Shown piece by piece: positions 34,721 through 42,842 of a DNA stretch of 64,000 nucleotides. The notes under the pieces were generated by a model. The model was not told the origin of the DNA. It saw only the letters and a program-made list of their open reading frames with translations, and ran no database searches. The stretch is from Verrucomicrobium sp. GTDB lineage: Bacteria > Verrucomicrobiota > Verrucomicrobiia > Methylacidiphilales > GAS474. The stretch is from NCBI GenBank assembly GCA_028283855.1, contig JAPWJX010000003.1, forward strand, positions 992,001 to 1,056,000, given 5' to 3'. Each line of letters starts with the position of its first letter. Positions within the stretch are counted from its first letter, which is position 1. A program made the translations under genes and the position numbers.

Positions 34721-35161
34721 ATGAAATTCCATCTTCTTCTTTCGTCCCGCTCGCCGGCCTGGGCCCTCCGCTCCGCGGGGGTGCCCGGCCGCGATCCCGG
34801 CGCGCGTTTCAATTTTTCCCAGTACGAGTGCCTGGCCATCGGCGGCGGGGAATACAAGCTGGTCCCCCGCCGTCCGCGGCAGATGGTGCCCATTTCCTAC
34901 GCGAGCAAGGCCAAGGGCATCTCCGTGCAGACGATTCACAACTACATCGTCGCCGATTTCCTGAAGACCGTCGAGCGGCCCACCCCCTACAAGTGGCTGA
35001 TCGACCTCGGCGAGCTCGACGCCCTCCTTTCCCAGACCACCGACCTCGAATTTTGGACCCCGGAACGGCGCGCCGCCTACCTCAAGGCGAAGCGGGGCTC
35101 AAAAGGACCTGAAAAGGCCAAAAAAGAGGCTAAGAAGCGGGTTTCTCGAAAAAAGACGTAA
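34721..35161 (+). CDS. Putative DNA-binding protein, divergent from the phage regulator
   Basis: Up to 146 aa from ATG 34721 (GTG 34712 also possible). The part from the internal ATG 34883 looks more protein-like: MVPISYASKAKGISVQTIHN resembles a MerR/excisionase-type helix-turn-helix, then YKWLIDLGELDALLS, and a very basic tail (KAKKEAKKRVSRKK). The real start is uncertain, because 34721 lies only 23 bases from the divergent regulator start and inside the likely promoter. A phage control protein or a host transcription factor next to mraZ are both possible. Confidence 0.45.
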   Translation: MKFHLLLSSRSPAWALRSAGVPGRDPGARFNFSQYECLAIGGGEYKLVPRRPRQMVPISYASKAKGISVQTIHNYIVADFLKTVERPTPYKWLIDLGELDALLSQTTDLEFWTPERRAAYLKAKRGSKGPEKAKKEAKKRVSRKKT

Positions 35162-35217
35162 AAAAAGTTTTTTCGCGCTCAAACAGCTCATGGGTAGCGA
35201 TTTCTGATGTAATAACC

Positions 35218-35262
35218 TTGACTGTCCGGGAGGGAAGTGGGTAGAAATGGGCTAAAGTGGGT
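35218..35262 (+). promoter_or_regulatory. dcw cluster promoter with three MraZ boxes
   Basis: TGGGT (35238), TGGGC (35248) and TGGGT (35258) are spaced exactly 10 bases apart, the TGGGN direct repeat array bound by MraZ in other bacteria. TTGACT (35218-35223) and TAGAAA (35242-35247) with an 18-base spacer could be the promoter, so bound MraZ would cover the -10 region. The mraZ start is 48 bases downstream. Confidence 0.75.
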
Positions 35263-35309
35263 AATTAAGGCTGTAAAAAGAGCAGTCTGGCCCATACAAA
35301 AGAGAGACC

Positions 35310-35756
35310 ATGGAACCCGAGCTGCGCGCCAGCTACACTGATGCCTTCGAGCACGCCTTCGACGAGAAGGGGCGGCTCACCATTCCGTCGGAATGGCGCG
35401 GCGCGCCCTTTGAAAGCCGGCTCTTCCTCTTCCCCTCGCGCGAGGGCGGCATCAAGGTCTACCCGGAGTCGTGGCTCTCCCGGCTGCAGAAGACCGTGCA
35501 GAGCCAGGGTCTGAAGCTGGGCGATCCCCAGCGCCTCCACGTAGAGGCCCTCGCCCGCCTGGCCCAGGCCGCCACGCTCGACCCGAACGGCCGCATCACC
35601 GTCAAGGAGAGGCTCCGCCGCCAGGCCGGGCTCAAGAAGGAAGCCGCCCTCATCGGCTGCCTCGACCATTTCACGATCCAAAGCCCCGAGGCGCTCCAGC
35701 GCTTCGAGCCGCGGATCACCACCCTGGAGGACGCGGCCGAAGCCCTCGGCCTCTAA
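35310..35756 (+). CDS. mraZ: Transcriptional regulator MraZ
   Basis: 148 aa, the first dcw gene. Two swapped-hairpin AbrB-like domains are visible: HAFDEKGRLTIPSEWRG (residues ~16-32) and ATLDPNGRITVKERLRRQAG (~88-107), with the DxKGR and DxNGR signatures. MraZ forms a ring and represses its own operon through TGGGN repeats, which are present just upstream. The N terminus (MEPELRASYTDAFE) is a little longer than in E. coli. Spacing to rsmH is 34 bases. Confidence 0.95.
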   Translation: MEPELRASYTDAFEHAFDEKGRLTIPSEWRGAPFESRLFLFPSREGGIKVYPESWLSRLQKTVQSQGLKLGDPQRLHVEALARLAQAATLDPNGRITVKERLRRQAGLKKEAALIGCLDHFTIQSPEALQRFEPRITTLEDAAEALGL

Positions 35757-35790
35757 CCCCGCGTTCCCGCACCAACCATGCGCCGCACCG

Positions 35791-36735
35791 ATGCCCTCCC
35801 CTTCGCACCTTCCCGTTCTGTTGGCCGCCTTCCTGGATCTGGCCAAGCCGGCGCCCGGCTCCCGCTGGGTGGACGGCACCTTCGGGCGCGGCGGGCACAC
35901 GCGGGCGCTCCTGGAGCGGGGCTGCCTGGTGCTGGCTTTGGACCGGGACGCGGCGGCAATGGCGGCGGCCTCCCGGCTGCAGGACTCCTTTCCCTCGCAA
36001 ATGAAGGCGGCGCATAGCGATTTCCGCGACCTGGCCGCCCGCGCCGCCGAGATCGGCTGGGACGAGGTCGACGGGGTCCTCCTGGACCTCGGCGTCTCCT
36101 CCCCCCAGCTTGACGATCCCGCGCGCGGCTTCAGCTTCCGCCACGAGGCCCCGCTCGACATGCGCATGGACCAGCGGCAGGAGGAGACCGCGGCCAAGCT
36201 CGTCGGCCGCCTCGAGGAGGAGGAGCTGGTCGAGCTCTTCATGACCCTGGGCGACGAGCCGAAGAGCGACGCCCGCCGCATCGCCCGCGCCATCATCACC
36301 CGCCGCTTCGACCGCCCCATCGCCACCACCGCCGACCTGGCGGAAGTCGTCGCCGACGCGCTCCCGCGCCGCCGCCACGGCCGCATCCATCCGGCCACCC
36401 AAGTCTTCCAGGCCCTTCGCATGCGGGTCAACCGCGAGCCGGAGGCCCTGGAAAAGGCTTTGCCCACCGCCACGGAAATCCTCCGCCCCGGCGGCGTCCT
36501 GGCCGTCATCAGCTTCCATTCCGGCGAGGACCGCGTGGTGAAGCACTTCATGCGGGAGGGCGCGCGCGTCCACCTGCCCACCCCCGCCTTCGACCCCGTG
36601 CCGAAGCCGAATCCCGGCCACGTCTTTTCCCGTGTCGAGCGCGCCCTCCCGGACGAGGCCGAGCTTTCCGAAAACCCGCGCGCCCGCAGCGCCCGCCTCC
36701 GCGTGGCGTGGAAGAAGGGAGGGCTCCCCGCATGA
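35791..36735 (+). CDS. rsmH: 16S rRNA (cytosine-1402-N4)-methyltransferase
   Basis: 314 aa SAM-dependent methyltransferase (MraW). HLPVLLAAFLDL, WVDGTFGRGGHTRALLERG (SAM loop), LLDLGVSSPQLDDPARGFSF, LDMRMDQ, and VISFHSGEDRVVKHFMR are all present; the usual FHSLEDR reads FHSGEDR. It modifies C1402 of 16S rRNA at the base, the same nucleotide whose ribose is methylated by RsmI, encoded 25 kb away in this window. The ftsL ATG overlaps its stop. Confidence 0.95.
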   Translation: MPSPSHLPVLLAAFLDLAKPAPGSRWVDGTFGRGGHTRALLERGCLVLALDRDAAAMAAASRLQDSFPSQMKAAHSDFRDLAARAAEIGWDEVDGVLLDLGVSSPQLDDPARGFSFRHEAPLDMRMDQRQEETAAKLVGRLEEEELVELFMTLGDEPKSDARRIARAIITRRFDRPIATTADLAEVVADALPRRRHGRIHPATQVFQALRMRVNREPEALEKALPTATEILRPGGVLAVISFHSGEDRVVKHFMREGARVHLPTPAFDPVPKPNPGHVFSRVERALPDEAELSENPRARSARLRVAWKKGGLPA

Positions 36736-37085
36736 GCCGCAACCGCGTCCGCACCACCCACACCCTGCACTGGGCGGCGGTAACCCGCTGGATCGCCATC
36801 CTCGTTTTGGCCTGCGCCCTCCTGGGCAGCTACGTCGTGCTGAAGAACAAGGTCCTGCGCCTGGCGGCCGAGGTCCACGACCGGGAGGTCGAGCTCGATT
36901 CCTGGCAGAAGCGCAACCAGCAGCTCCAATGCAACCTGGCGCGCATCACCTCCTTCCAGGCCCTCCAGCAGCGGCTGGGCCTGCGCAGCGGCCTGGTCAA
37001 CATCGGCCAGCTGGAGATCGTCCGCATGGAGAGCTTCGGCATGGCCAGCACCACGGTGCCCCGCGTCGGCGGAGTGGCCCCATGA
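36732..37085 (+). CDS. ftsL: Cell division protein FtsL-like
   Basis: 117 aa bitopic membrane protein. A membrane helix near residues 20-38 (WIAILVLACALLGSYVVL) is followed by a coiled-coil-like stretch with leucine spacing (VLRLAAEVHDREVELDSWQK, LQCNLARITSFQALQQRLG). FtsL sequence is poorly conserved; size, topology and the place between rsmH and ftsI support the call. The ATG overlaps the rsmH stop (ATGA), and ftsI starts at its stop (ATGATG). Confidence 0.8.
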   Translation: MSRNRVRTTHTLHWAAVTRWIAILVLACALLGSYVVLKNKVLRLAAEVHDREVELDSWQKRNQQLQCNLARITSFQALQQRLGLRSGLVNIGQLEIVRMESFGMASTTVPRVGGVAP

Positions 37086-38845
37086 TGCTGCGGAACCGAG
37101 CCCTGTGGGTCTTCGTGTTCCTGTCGTTCGGGTTCACCCTCATCTCCTACCGCCTCGTCCAGATCCAGCTGGCGGAGCATGAGCACTACCGCCTGCTGGC
37201 CATGGAGAACCACTGCGACCGCGTGGAGCTTCCCGCCCGCCGCGGCATGATCCTGGACAGCCAGGGCCAGATCCTGGCGGAGACGCAGGTGCTGCACGAC
37301 GTGCGCGTCGACGGGCGCAACCTCCTCCAGCCCGGCCAAACCCTGCCGGAGATGGAGCACCTCCTGGGCGCCGCCCCGGGCAGCCTCTCCAAGATCTTCA
37401 AGCCGGAGAACCGCTACCAGCTCCTGGCCCGCGACGTCACCGACGAGCAGGTCTCCTCTCTCAAGGACTTCCAGCGCCGCAAGTGCGCCGCCTGGGACAA
37501 GGCCCGCCTCAAGCCCCAGGCCTTCCTCACCATCGAGGAGCACTACCTGCGCACCTACCCGAACGGCTCCCACGCCAGCCACCTGATCGGCTACCTCGGC
37601 GGGGAGGAAAAGGGCGTCTCCGGCGTGGAGAACACGGGCGACGCCTTCCTGCGCGGCATCCCCGGGGAGCAGTGGATCGAGAAAGACCCGCGCGGCCGGG
37701 AAATCGCGGGCTACCGCGGGCGCGACCAGCAGCCGGTCGATGGCTACAACGTCGTCCTCACCCTCGACATGGCCGTCCAGCACGTCCTGGAGGACGGCCT
37801 GGACAAGCTGGTGGAGAAATACCACCCCGCCGGCGTCTACGCCATCTGCATGCGGCCGAAGACGGGCGAGATCCTCGGCCTGGCCAACCGCCCCACCTTC
37901 GACCCCAACCACCGTTCCGGCGTCCCCATGGCGGCCTTCCGCAACCGCTGCATGACCGACATGTTCGAGCCTGGCTCCACCTTCAAGATCGTCACCCTCT
38001 CCGCCGCCCTCAACGAGGGGCTCTTCCACCTCGACTCCCAGATCTTCTGCGAAAACGGCAGCTTCTTCTACGCCGACCACTGGCTGCACGACGCCGAGCC
38101 CAGCGGCACCCTTACCGTCGCCCAGGTCCTGGCCCGTTCCAGCAACATCGGCTTTGCCAAGATCGGCCTGGAGCTGGGGGAAAACCGCCTCTACGACTAC
38201 GCCCGCCGTTTCGGCTTCGGCGAGCAGACCGGCCTTCTCCCGCACCAGGGGGAGGCCATGGGCGTCCTGCGCCCCGTCTCCGCCTGGTCGAAGCTCTCAC
38301 CCACCCGCGTGCCCATGGGGCAGGAAGTCGCCGCCACGCCGCTGCAGATGGCCACCGCCATGTCGGTCATCGCCAACCGCGGCAGCCTCGTCCGCCCCCG
38401 CCTCATCCAGGAGATCACCGACGGGCAGGGCCGCGTCATCAAGTATTTCCCCCCGCAGGTCGTCCAGCGCGTCATCCGGCCGGAGACCGCCGTGCAGGTC
38501 TCCCACGCCCTGGCGGGCGTCGTCGAGGACGGCACCGCCGTGAAGGCCGCCATCCCCGGCCTCACCGTGGCGGGCAAGACCGGCACCGCGCAGAAATTCA
38601 TCCACGGCTCCTACTCCTCGGACAAATACCTGGCCTCCTTCATCGGTTACGTGCCGGAGGAAGACCCGCAGTTCGTCCTCCTCGTCATGGTCGACGAGCC
38701 CCGGACCCGCAACTACTTCGGCGGGCAGGTCGCCGCGCCCGCCTTTTCCGAGATGGGCGCGCAGATCGCCGACATTCTCAACCTGGCGCCGCAGAGCGCC
38801 CCGGCCCAGATGGCGGGGCCCGTGGCCAAGCGGGGGAGCTTCTAG
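37082..38845 (+). CDS. ftsI: Peptidoglycan transpeptidase FtsI (PBP3)
   Basis: 587 aa class B penicillin-binding protein for septal cross-linking. Membrane helix at residues ~8-26, a non-catalytic domain starting RRGMILDSQGQILA, and the transpeptidase domain with S299-T-F-K302, S353-S-N355 and K499-T-G501. The catalytic set is intact. ATG 37082 overlaps the ftsL stop and is followed by a second ATG. MurE starts 1 base after its stop. Confidence 0.96.
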   Translation: MMLRNRALWVFVFLSFGFTLISYRLVQIQLAEHEHYRLLAMENHCDRVELPARRGMILDSQGQILAETQVLHDVRVDGRNLLQPGQTLPEMEHLLGAAPGSLSKIFKPENRYQLLARDVTDEQVSSLKDFQRRKCAAWDKARLKPQAFLTIEEHYLRTYPNGSHASHLIGYLGGEEKGVSGVENTGDAFLRGIPGEQWIEKDPRGREIAGYRGRDQQPVDGYNVVLTLDMAVQHVLEDGLDKLVEKYHPAGVYAICMRPKTGEILGLANRPTFDPNHRSGVPMAAFRNRCMTDMFEPGSTFKIVTLSAALNEGLFHLDSQIFCENGSFFYADHWLHDAEPSGTLTVAQVLARSSNIGFAKIGLELGENRLYDYARRFGFGEQTGLLPHQGEAMGVLRPVSAWSKLSPTRVPMGQEVAATPLQMATAMSVIANRGSLVRPRLIQEITDGQGRVIKYFPPQVVQRVIRPETAVQVSHALAGVVEDGTAVKAAIPGLTVAGKTGTAQKFIHGSYSSDKYLASFIGYVPEEDPQFVLLVMVDEPRTRNYFGGQVAAPAFSEMGAQIADILNLAPQSAPAQMAGPVAKRGSF

Positions 38846-38846
38846 C

Positions 38847-40280
38847 ATGACCCTGGGCGACCTCCTCCCCGTCCTGCCCGAGGCCCGCGTCGAGGGCCCC
38901 GTCGACCGGCCCCTCTCCGCCCTCCGCTACGACTCCCGCCGCGTCGAGGCGGGCGACATCTTCTTCGCCTGGAAGGGCGCCGGTTTCGACGGCCACCAGT
39001 TCGTCCCCGACGCCTGCCGCCGGGGCGCCGCCGCCGTCGTCCTGGAGCGGGAATTGGAACGGCCGGAGAACGCCGCCTTCGTCCGCGTCCCGGACGCCCG
39101 CCGCGCCCTGGCCCTCCTGGCGGGCCGCTATTACGGCAACCCCGCCGCCAAGCTGGAAATGGTCGGCGTCACCGGCACAAACGGGAAGACCACCACCGCC
39201 TTCGTCGTCCAGCACCTCCTGGGCGGGAAAATCGGCCTCCTGGGCACGGTCCACTACCAGACCGGCGCGGAGACGCTCCCCGCCTCCCGCACCACCCCGG
39301 AGGGCTCAGACCTCCAGGAAATGCTGGCCAAGATGGTCGCCGCCGGCTGCCGCGCCGCCGTCATGGAGGTCTCCTCCCACGCCCTCGACCAAGGCCGCGT
39401 GGCCGGGATCGGGTTCGCCGCCGCCGTCTTCACCAACCTGACGCCCGACCACCTCGACTACCACCCGACGATGGAGGCCTACTTCGAGGCCAAGCGGCTC
39501 CTCTTCTCCCAGTCCCGCGCCGCCGTCGTCAACCTGGACGACCCCTACGGCCGCCGCCTGGCCGGGGAGCTGGCGGGCGAGGTCATCGCCTTCAGCCCCT
39601 CCGGCGCCGCCGCCGCGCCGCTCCGTGCCGAGAACGTCCGCACCACCCCGCGCGGCACCGAGTTCGAGCTGGTTTGGAAGGAGCTTCGCCTCCCTGTCCG
39701 CATGCCGCTCTTGGGGGACTTCAACGTTGCCAACGTCCTCGGCGCGCTCGGCGCCTGCCTGGCCCTGGGCCGCCCGGTGGAGGAGCTGGCCGCCCGCCTG
39801 GAAAGCCTGCCCGCCGTGCCGGGCCGTCTGGAACGCTTCGGGAAGGAAGGGCAGCCCTCCGTCGTCGTCGACTACGCCCACACGGAAGACGCCGTCCGCA
39901 AGGCCCTGGCCACCCTGCGCCAATTGCGGCCGAAGCGCCTCGCCGTCGTCCTCGGCTGCGGGGGCAGCCGCGACCGGACCAAGCGCCCCCGCATGGCCGC
40001 CGCCGCCGTCGAGCTGGCCGACCGCGTCTACTTCACCTCCGACAACCCGCGCGGCGAAAGCCAGGAGCAGATCTTCGCCGACATGCGCGCGGGCGTCCCC
40101 GCCGAGGCCCCGGCCGCCTGGATCGCCGACCGCCGGGAGGCCATCGCCCGCGCCATCGCGGAAGCGGGCCCGGACGACCTCGTCTGCATCGCGGGCAAGG
40201 GCCATGAGTCGACCCAGGAAATCGCCGGCGTCCACCACCCCTTCAGCGACCGCGACGTGGTCGGGGAGATCCTCGCCTAA
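38847..40280 (+). CDS. murE: UDP-MurNAc-tripeptide synthetase (meso-diaminopimelate-adding)
   Basis: 477 aa Mur ligase. ATP loop VGVTGTNGKTTTAF (residues ~110-123), central domain with MEVSSHALDQGRV, TNLTPDHLDYH, and the C-terminal domain with VVVDYAHTEDAVRKAL. The third-residue selectivity motif reads SDNPRGES, the DNPR form that binds meso-diaminopimelate, so the peptidoglycan stem peptide should contain mDAP. Also GKGHESTQEI near the end. Normal length and order. Confidence 0.96.
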   Translation: MTLGDLLPVLPEARVEGPVDRPLSALRYDSRRVEAGDIFFAWKGAGFDGHQFVPDACRRGAAAVVLERELERPENAAFVRVPDARRALALLAGRYYGNPAAKLEMVGVTGTNGKTTTAFVVQHLLGGKIGLLGTVHYQTGAETLPASRTTPEGSDLQEMLAKMVAAGCRAAVMEVSSHALDQGRVAGIGFAAAVFTNLTPDHLDYHPTMEAYFEAKRLLFSQSRAAVVNLDDPYGRRLAGELAGEVIAFSPSGAAAAPLRAENVRTTPRGTEFELVWKELRLPVRMPLLGDFNVANVLGALGACLALGRPVEELAARLESLPAVPGRLERFGKEGQPSVVVDYAHTEDAVRKALATLRQLRPKRLAVVLGCGGSRDRTKRPRMAAAAVELADRVYFTSDNPRGESQEQIFADMRAGVPAEAPAAWIADRREAIARAIAEAGPDDLVCIAGKGHESTQEIAGVHHPFSDRDVVGEILA

Positions 40281-40284
40281 TTAT

Positions 40285-41679
40285 ATGGAGCCGATCCTTC
40301 TCCGCGATTTGGCCGCCATGATGGACGGGGCGATCCTCCAGGGGGAGGGGACCCTGCCCGTCGCCCGCCTCCACACGGACAGCCGCACCGTCCGCCCCGG
40401 GGACGGCTTCGTCGCCCTCGTCGGCGACCGCTTCGACGGGCATGACTACCTGGCCGCCGCCGCCGCGCAGGGCGCCGTGGCGGGCATCGTCTCCCGCGCC
40501 CGCGCCACCCTGCCGGACGTGCCGCCCCGCTTCGGCCTGGTCGCCGTTTCGGACACCGTTGCCGCCCTGCAGCGCTGCGCCGTCTCCTACCGGCAGGCCC
40601 GGGCCGCCCGCGTCGTCGCCGTCACCGGCAGCAGCGGCAAGACGAGCACCAAGGAGATGATCGCCGCCGTCCTGGGCGTCCGCTTCCGCGTCGCCGCCAC
40701 CCAGGGGAACCTGAACAACCACCTGGGCGTCCCGCTCACCCTCCTGCGCATCGAGCCGGAGACCGACTACGCCGTTGTCGAGATGGGGATGAACCACCGC
40801 GGGGAGATCGCCCCCCTGGCCGCCATGGCCGCCCCCTCCATCGCCGTCGTCACCGGAGTCGGCTCCGCCCACATCGAGCACCTCGGCAGCCGGGAGGCCA
40901 TCGCGGAGGAGAAGACCGACCTCGTCGCCGCCCTGCCGGAAGACGGCGCGGCCATCCTCAACGGGGACGACCCCCTCCTGCGCCGCCACGGCGCGCGCGC
41001 CCGCTGCCGCATCGTCTGGACCGGCTCCGCCGCCGATGCCGCCTGGCGCGCGGAGGACGTCCGCTTCACCCCGCAGGGCGTCGCCTTTCGCCTGTGCGGC
41101 CCGTCGGGAGCCGCGCAGGTCCTCCTGCCCGTCCACAGCCGCGTCATGATCGGCAACGCCCTCCTGGCCGCCGCCGTCGGCGCGGAGGCGGGCCTTTCCG
41201 TGGAGGAGATCGCCTCCGGCCTTTCCTCCGTCCGCCTCGCCGGAGGCCGGATGGAAGTCCGCCCGCGCGGGGAAGGCTGGCTCATCGACGATTCCTACAA
41301 CGCCAACCCCGAGTCGATGGAGGCGGCCCTGGCCTCCCTCCGGGAATTCCCCGCCCCGGGCCGCCGCGTGGCGGTCCTCGGCTCCATGGGAGAGCTGGGC
41401 GCGGAGGCCCCGGCCCTCCACCGGCGCGTCGGCGCGGCGGCGGCCCAGGCCGCGCCGGACCTGCTGGTCGTCGTCGGCCCGCACGCCGCCGAGCTGGAGG
41501 CGGGCGCCCGCGAGGGCGGCCTAAAGGAAATCCGCCGCTTCGCCACGACGGCGGAGGCCGCCGCCGCGCTCCCCGCCCTGGCCCGGGAGGACGACACCGT
41601 CCTCATCAAAGGCTCCCGTTTCATGAAGCTGGAGGCCGTCGCGGCGGCTCTCGGCCAGGCCCCCACCCTTTCTCACTAG
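40285..41679 (+). CDS. murF: UDP-MurNAc-tripeptide:D-Ala-D-Ala ligase
   Basis: 464 aa Mur ligase that adds D-Ala-D-Ala, completing the pentapeptide precursor. Motifs: HTDSRTVRPGDGFVAL in the N-terminal domain, VTGSSGKTSTKEM (ATP loop), TQGNLNNHLGVPLTLLR, EMGMNHRGEI, and DDSYNANPESMEAAL in the C-terminal domain, followed by VLIKGSRFMKLE. The start ATG 40285 is 4 bases after the murE stop; a longer open frame upstream overlaps murE and is not real. Confidence 0.95.
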   Translation: MEPILLRDLAAMMDGAILQGEGTLPVARLHTDSRTVRPGDGFVALVGDRFDGHDYLAAAAAQGAVAGIVSRARATLPDVPPRFGLVAVSDTVAALQRCAVSYRQARAARVVAVTGSSGKTSTKEMIAAVLGVRFRVAATQGNLNNHLGVPLTLLRIEPETDYAVVEMGMNHRGEIAPLAAMAAPSIAVVTGVGSAHIEHLGSREAIAEEKTDLVAALPEDGAAILNGDDPLLRRHGARARCRIVWTGSAADAAWRAEDVRFTPQGVAFRLCGPSGAAQVLLPVHSRVMIGNALLAAAVGAEAGLSVEEIASGLSSVRLAGGRMEVRPRGEGWLIDDSYNANPESMEAALASLREFPAPGRRVAVLGSMGELGAEAPALHRRVGAAAAQAAPDLLVVVGPHAAELEAGAREGGLKEIRRFATTAEAAAALPALAREDDTVLIKGSRFMKLEAVAAALGQAPTLSH

Positions 41680-41688
41680 ACCCACGAG

Positions 41689-42795
41689 ATGCTTTACTAC
41701 CTCCACTACCTCAGCGGCTACTTCGGCGGGTTCAACGTCTTCCGCTACATCACCTTCCGTGCCGCGGCGGCCACCCTTACCGCGCTGATCTTCACCTGGA
41801 TCATCGCCCCCGCCCTCATCCGGGCCCTCACCCGGCTGAAGATGGGCCAGCCCCTGCGCGGCAAGGAAGAGGTGCGCGACCTGGCCGCCCTTCACCAGGG
41901 CAAGAAGGGGACGCCCACCATGGGCGGCCTCCTCATCATCTTCTCCGTGGCGGTCAGCTCCCTCCTATGGGTCGACTTTAAGGCGGCCAACCTCGTCTGG
42001 CTCGCCCTCGGCGCGATGGTCTTCCTGGGCGGCGTCGGCTTCCTGGACGACTACTTGAAGGTCTCCAAGAAAAAGTCGGCGGGCCTCCCTGGGCGGCTGA
42101 AGATCGTCGCCCAGGTCGGCACCGCGCTGGTGGTCGGCGGCGTCCTCCTTTCCGATCCCCTCTACGCCGACCGGATCGCCCGCGTCGACATCCCCTTCAC
42201 CCGCGGCCTGACCTTCCTTCACCTCGGCTTCTGGGCGGCGCTCTTCTTCTTCTCCCTCGTCGTCACCGGCTCCTCCAACGCCGTGAACTTGACCGACGGC
42301 CTCGACGGCCTGGCCACCGGCTGCACGCTGACCGTGGCGCTCGTCTTCGCCGTCTTCGCCTACATCGCGGGCAACCTAGACCTGGCGCAATATCTCTTCG
42401 TCTCCCACATCCGCAACGCGGGGGAGCTTTCCATCTTCTGCGCGGCGCTCATCGGGGCGTGCCTCGGCTTCCTGTGGTTCAACTGCCACCCCGCCCGCGT
42501 CTTCATGGGGGATACCGGCTCCCTGGCCATCGGCGGGGCCATCGGCGTCGTCTCCATCTGCGTGGCGCAGGAATTCCTCCTGGTCATCGCCGGGGGGATC
42601 TTCGTCGTCGAGGCGCTCTCCGTCATCCTCCAGGTCGCTTCCTTCAAGCTGACCGGCAAGCGGATCTTCGCCATGGCGCCGCTCCACCACCATTTCGAGC
42701 TGAAGGGCTGGGCCGAGTCCCAGGTCACCATCCGGTTCTGGATCATTAGCCTGCTCTGCGGCCTTCTGGCCCTCTCCAGCTTGAAACTCCGTTAG
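41689..42795 (+). CDS. mraY: Phospho-MurNAc-pentapeptide translocase MraY
   Basis: 368 aa polytopic membrane enzyme that makes lipid I from UDP-MurNAc-pentapeptide and undecaprenyl phosphate. Conserved loops: GTPTMGGLLII, DDYLKVSKK, SSNAVNLTDGLDGLATG with the active-site Asp residues, FMGDTGSLAIGG and APLHHHFELKGW. About ten hydrophobic segments. In most bacteria murD follows; here the next gene is the LysM protein. Confidence 0.97.
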   Translation: MLYYLHYLSGYFGGFNVFRYITFRAAAATLTALIFTWIIAPALIRALTRLKMGQPLRGKEEVRDLAALHQGKKGTPTMGGLLIIFSVAVSSLLWVDFKAANLVWLALGAMVFLGGVGFLDDYLKVSKKKSAGLPGRLKIVAQVGTALVVGGVLLSDPLYADRIARVDIPFTRGLTFLHLGFWAALFFFSLVVTGSSNAVNLTDGLDGLATGCTLTVALVFAVFAYIAGNLDLAQYLFVSHIRNAGELSIFCAALIGACLGFLWFNCHPARVFMGDTGSLAIGGAIGVVSICVAQEFLLVIAGGIFVVEALSVILQVASFKLTGKRIFAMAPLHHHFELKGWAESQVTIRFWIISLLCGLLALSSLKLR

Positions 42796-42842
42796 TCAAA
42801 CCGAACCAAAACAACCCAACCCAAAATCCAAAAGGAAACCAC

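Larger units (their letters stand above)
20941..35161. mobile_element. Compact phage-derived particle locus (defective prophage or GTA-like element)
   Basis: About 14 kb of tightly packed genes, nearly all on the minus strand: regulator, lysis, packaging, head, connector and tail-tip genes. Packaging genes resemble Mu gp27/gp28, while portal, protease and capsid are HK97-like, so it is mosaic. I see no integrase, transposase, recombinase, replication gene, tape measure or tail sheath, and no direct repeats that would mark attachment sites. The left end overlaps the 3' end of hisA and the right end abuts the mraZ promoter. Base composition and codon use look like the host by eye. Boundaries are inferred from the outermost phage-like genes. 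Confidence 0.75.

Noticed and set aside
20941-35310. Attachment sites at the ends of the phage block
   Set aside because: I compared the hisA 3' end with the region before mraZ and found no convincing direct repeat; no tRNA gene lies at either border.
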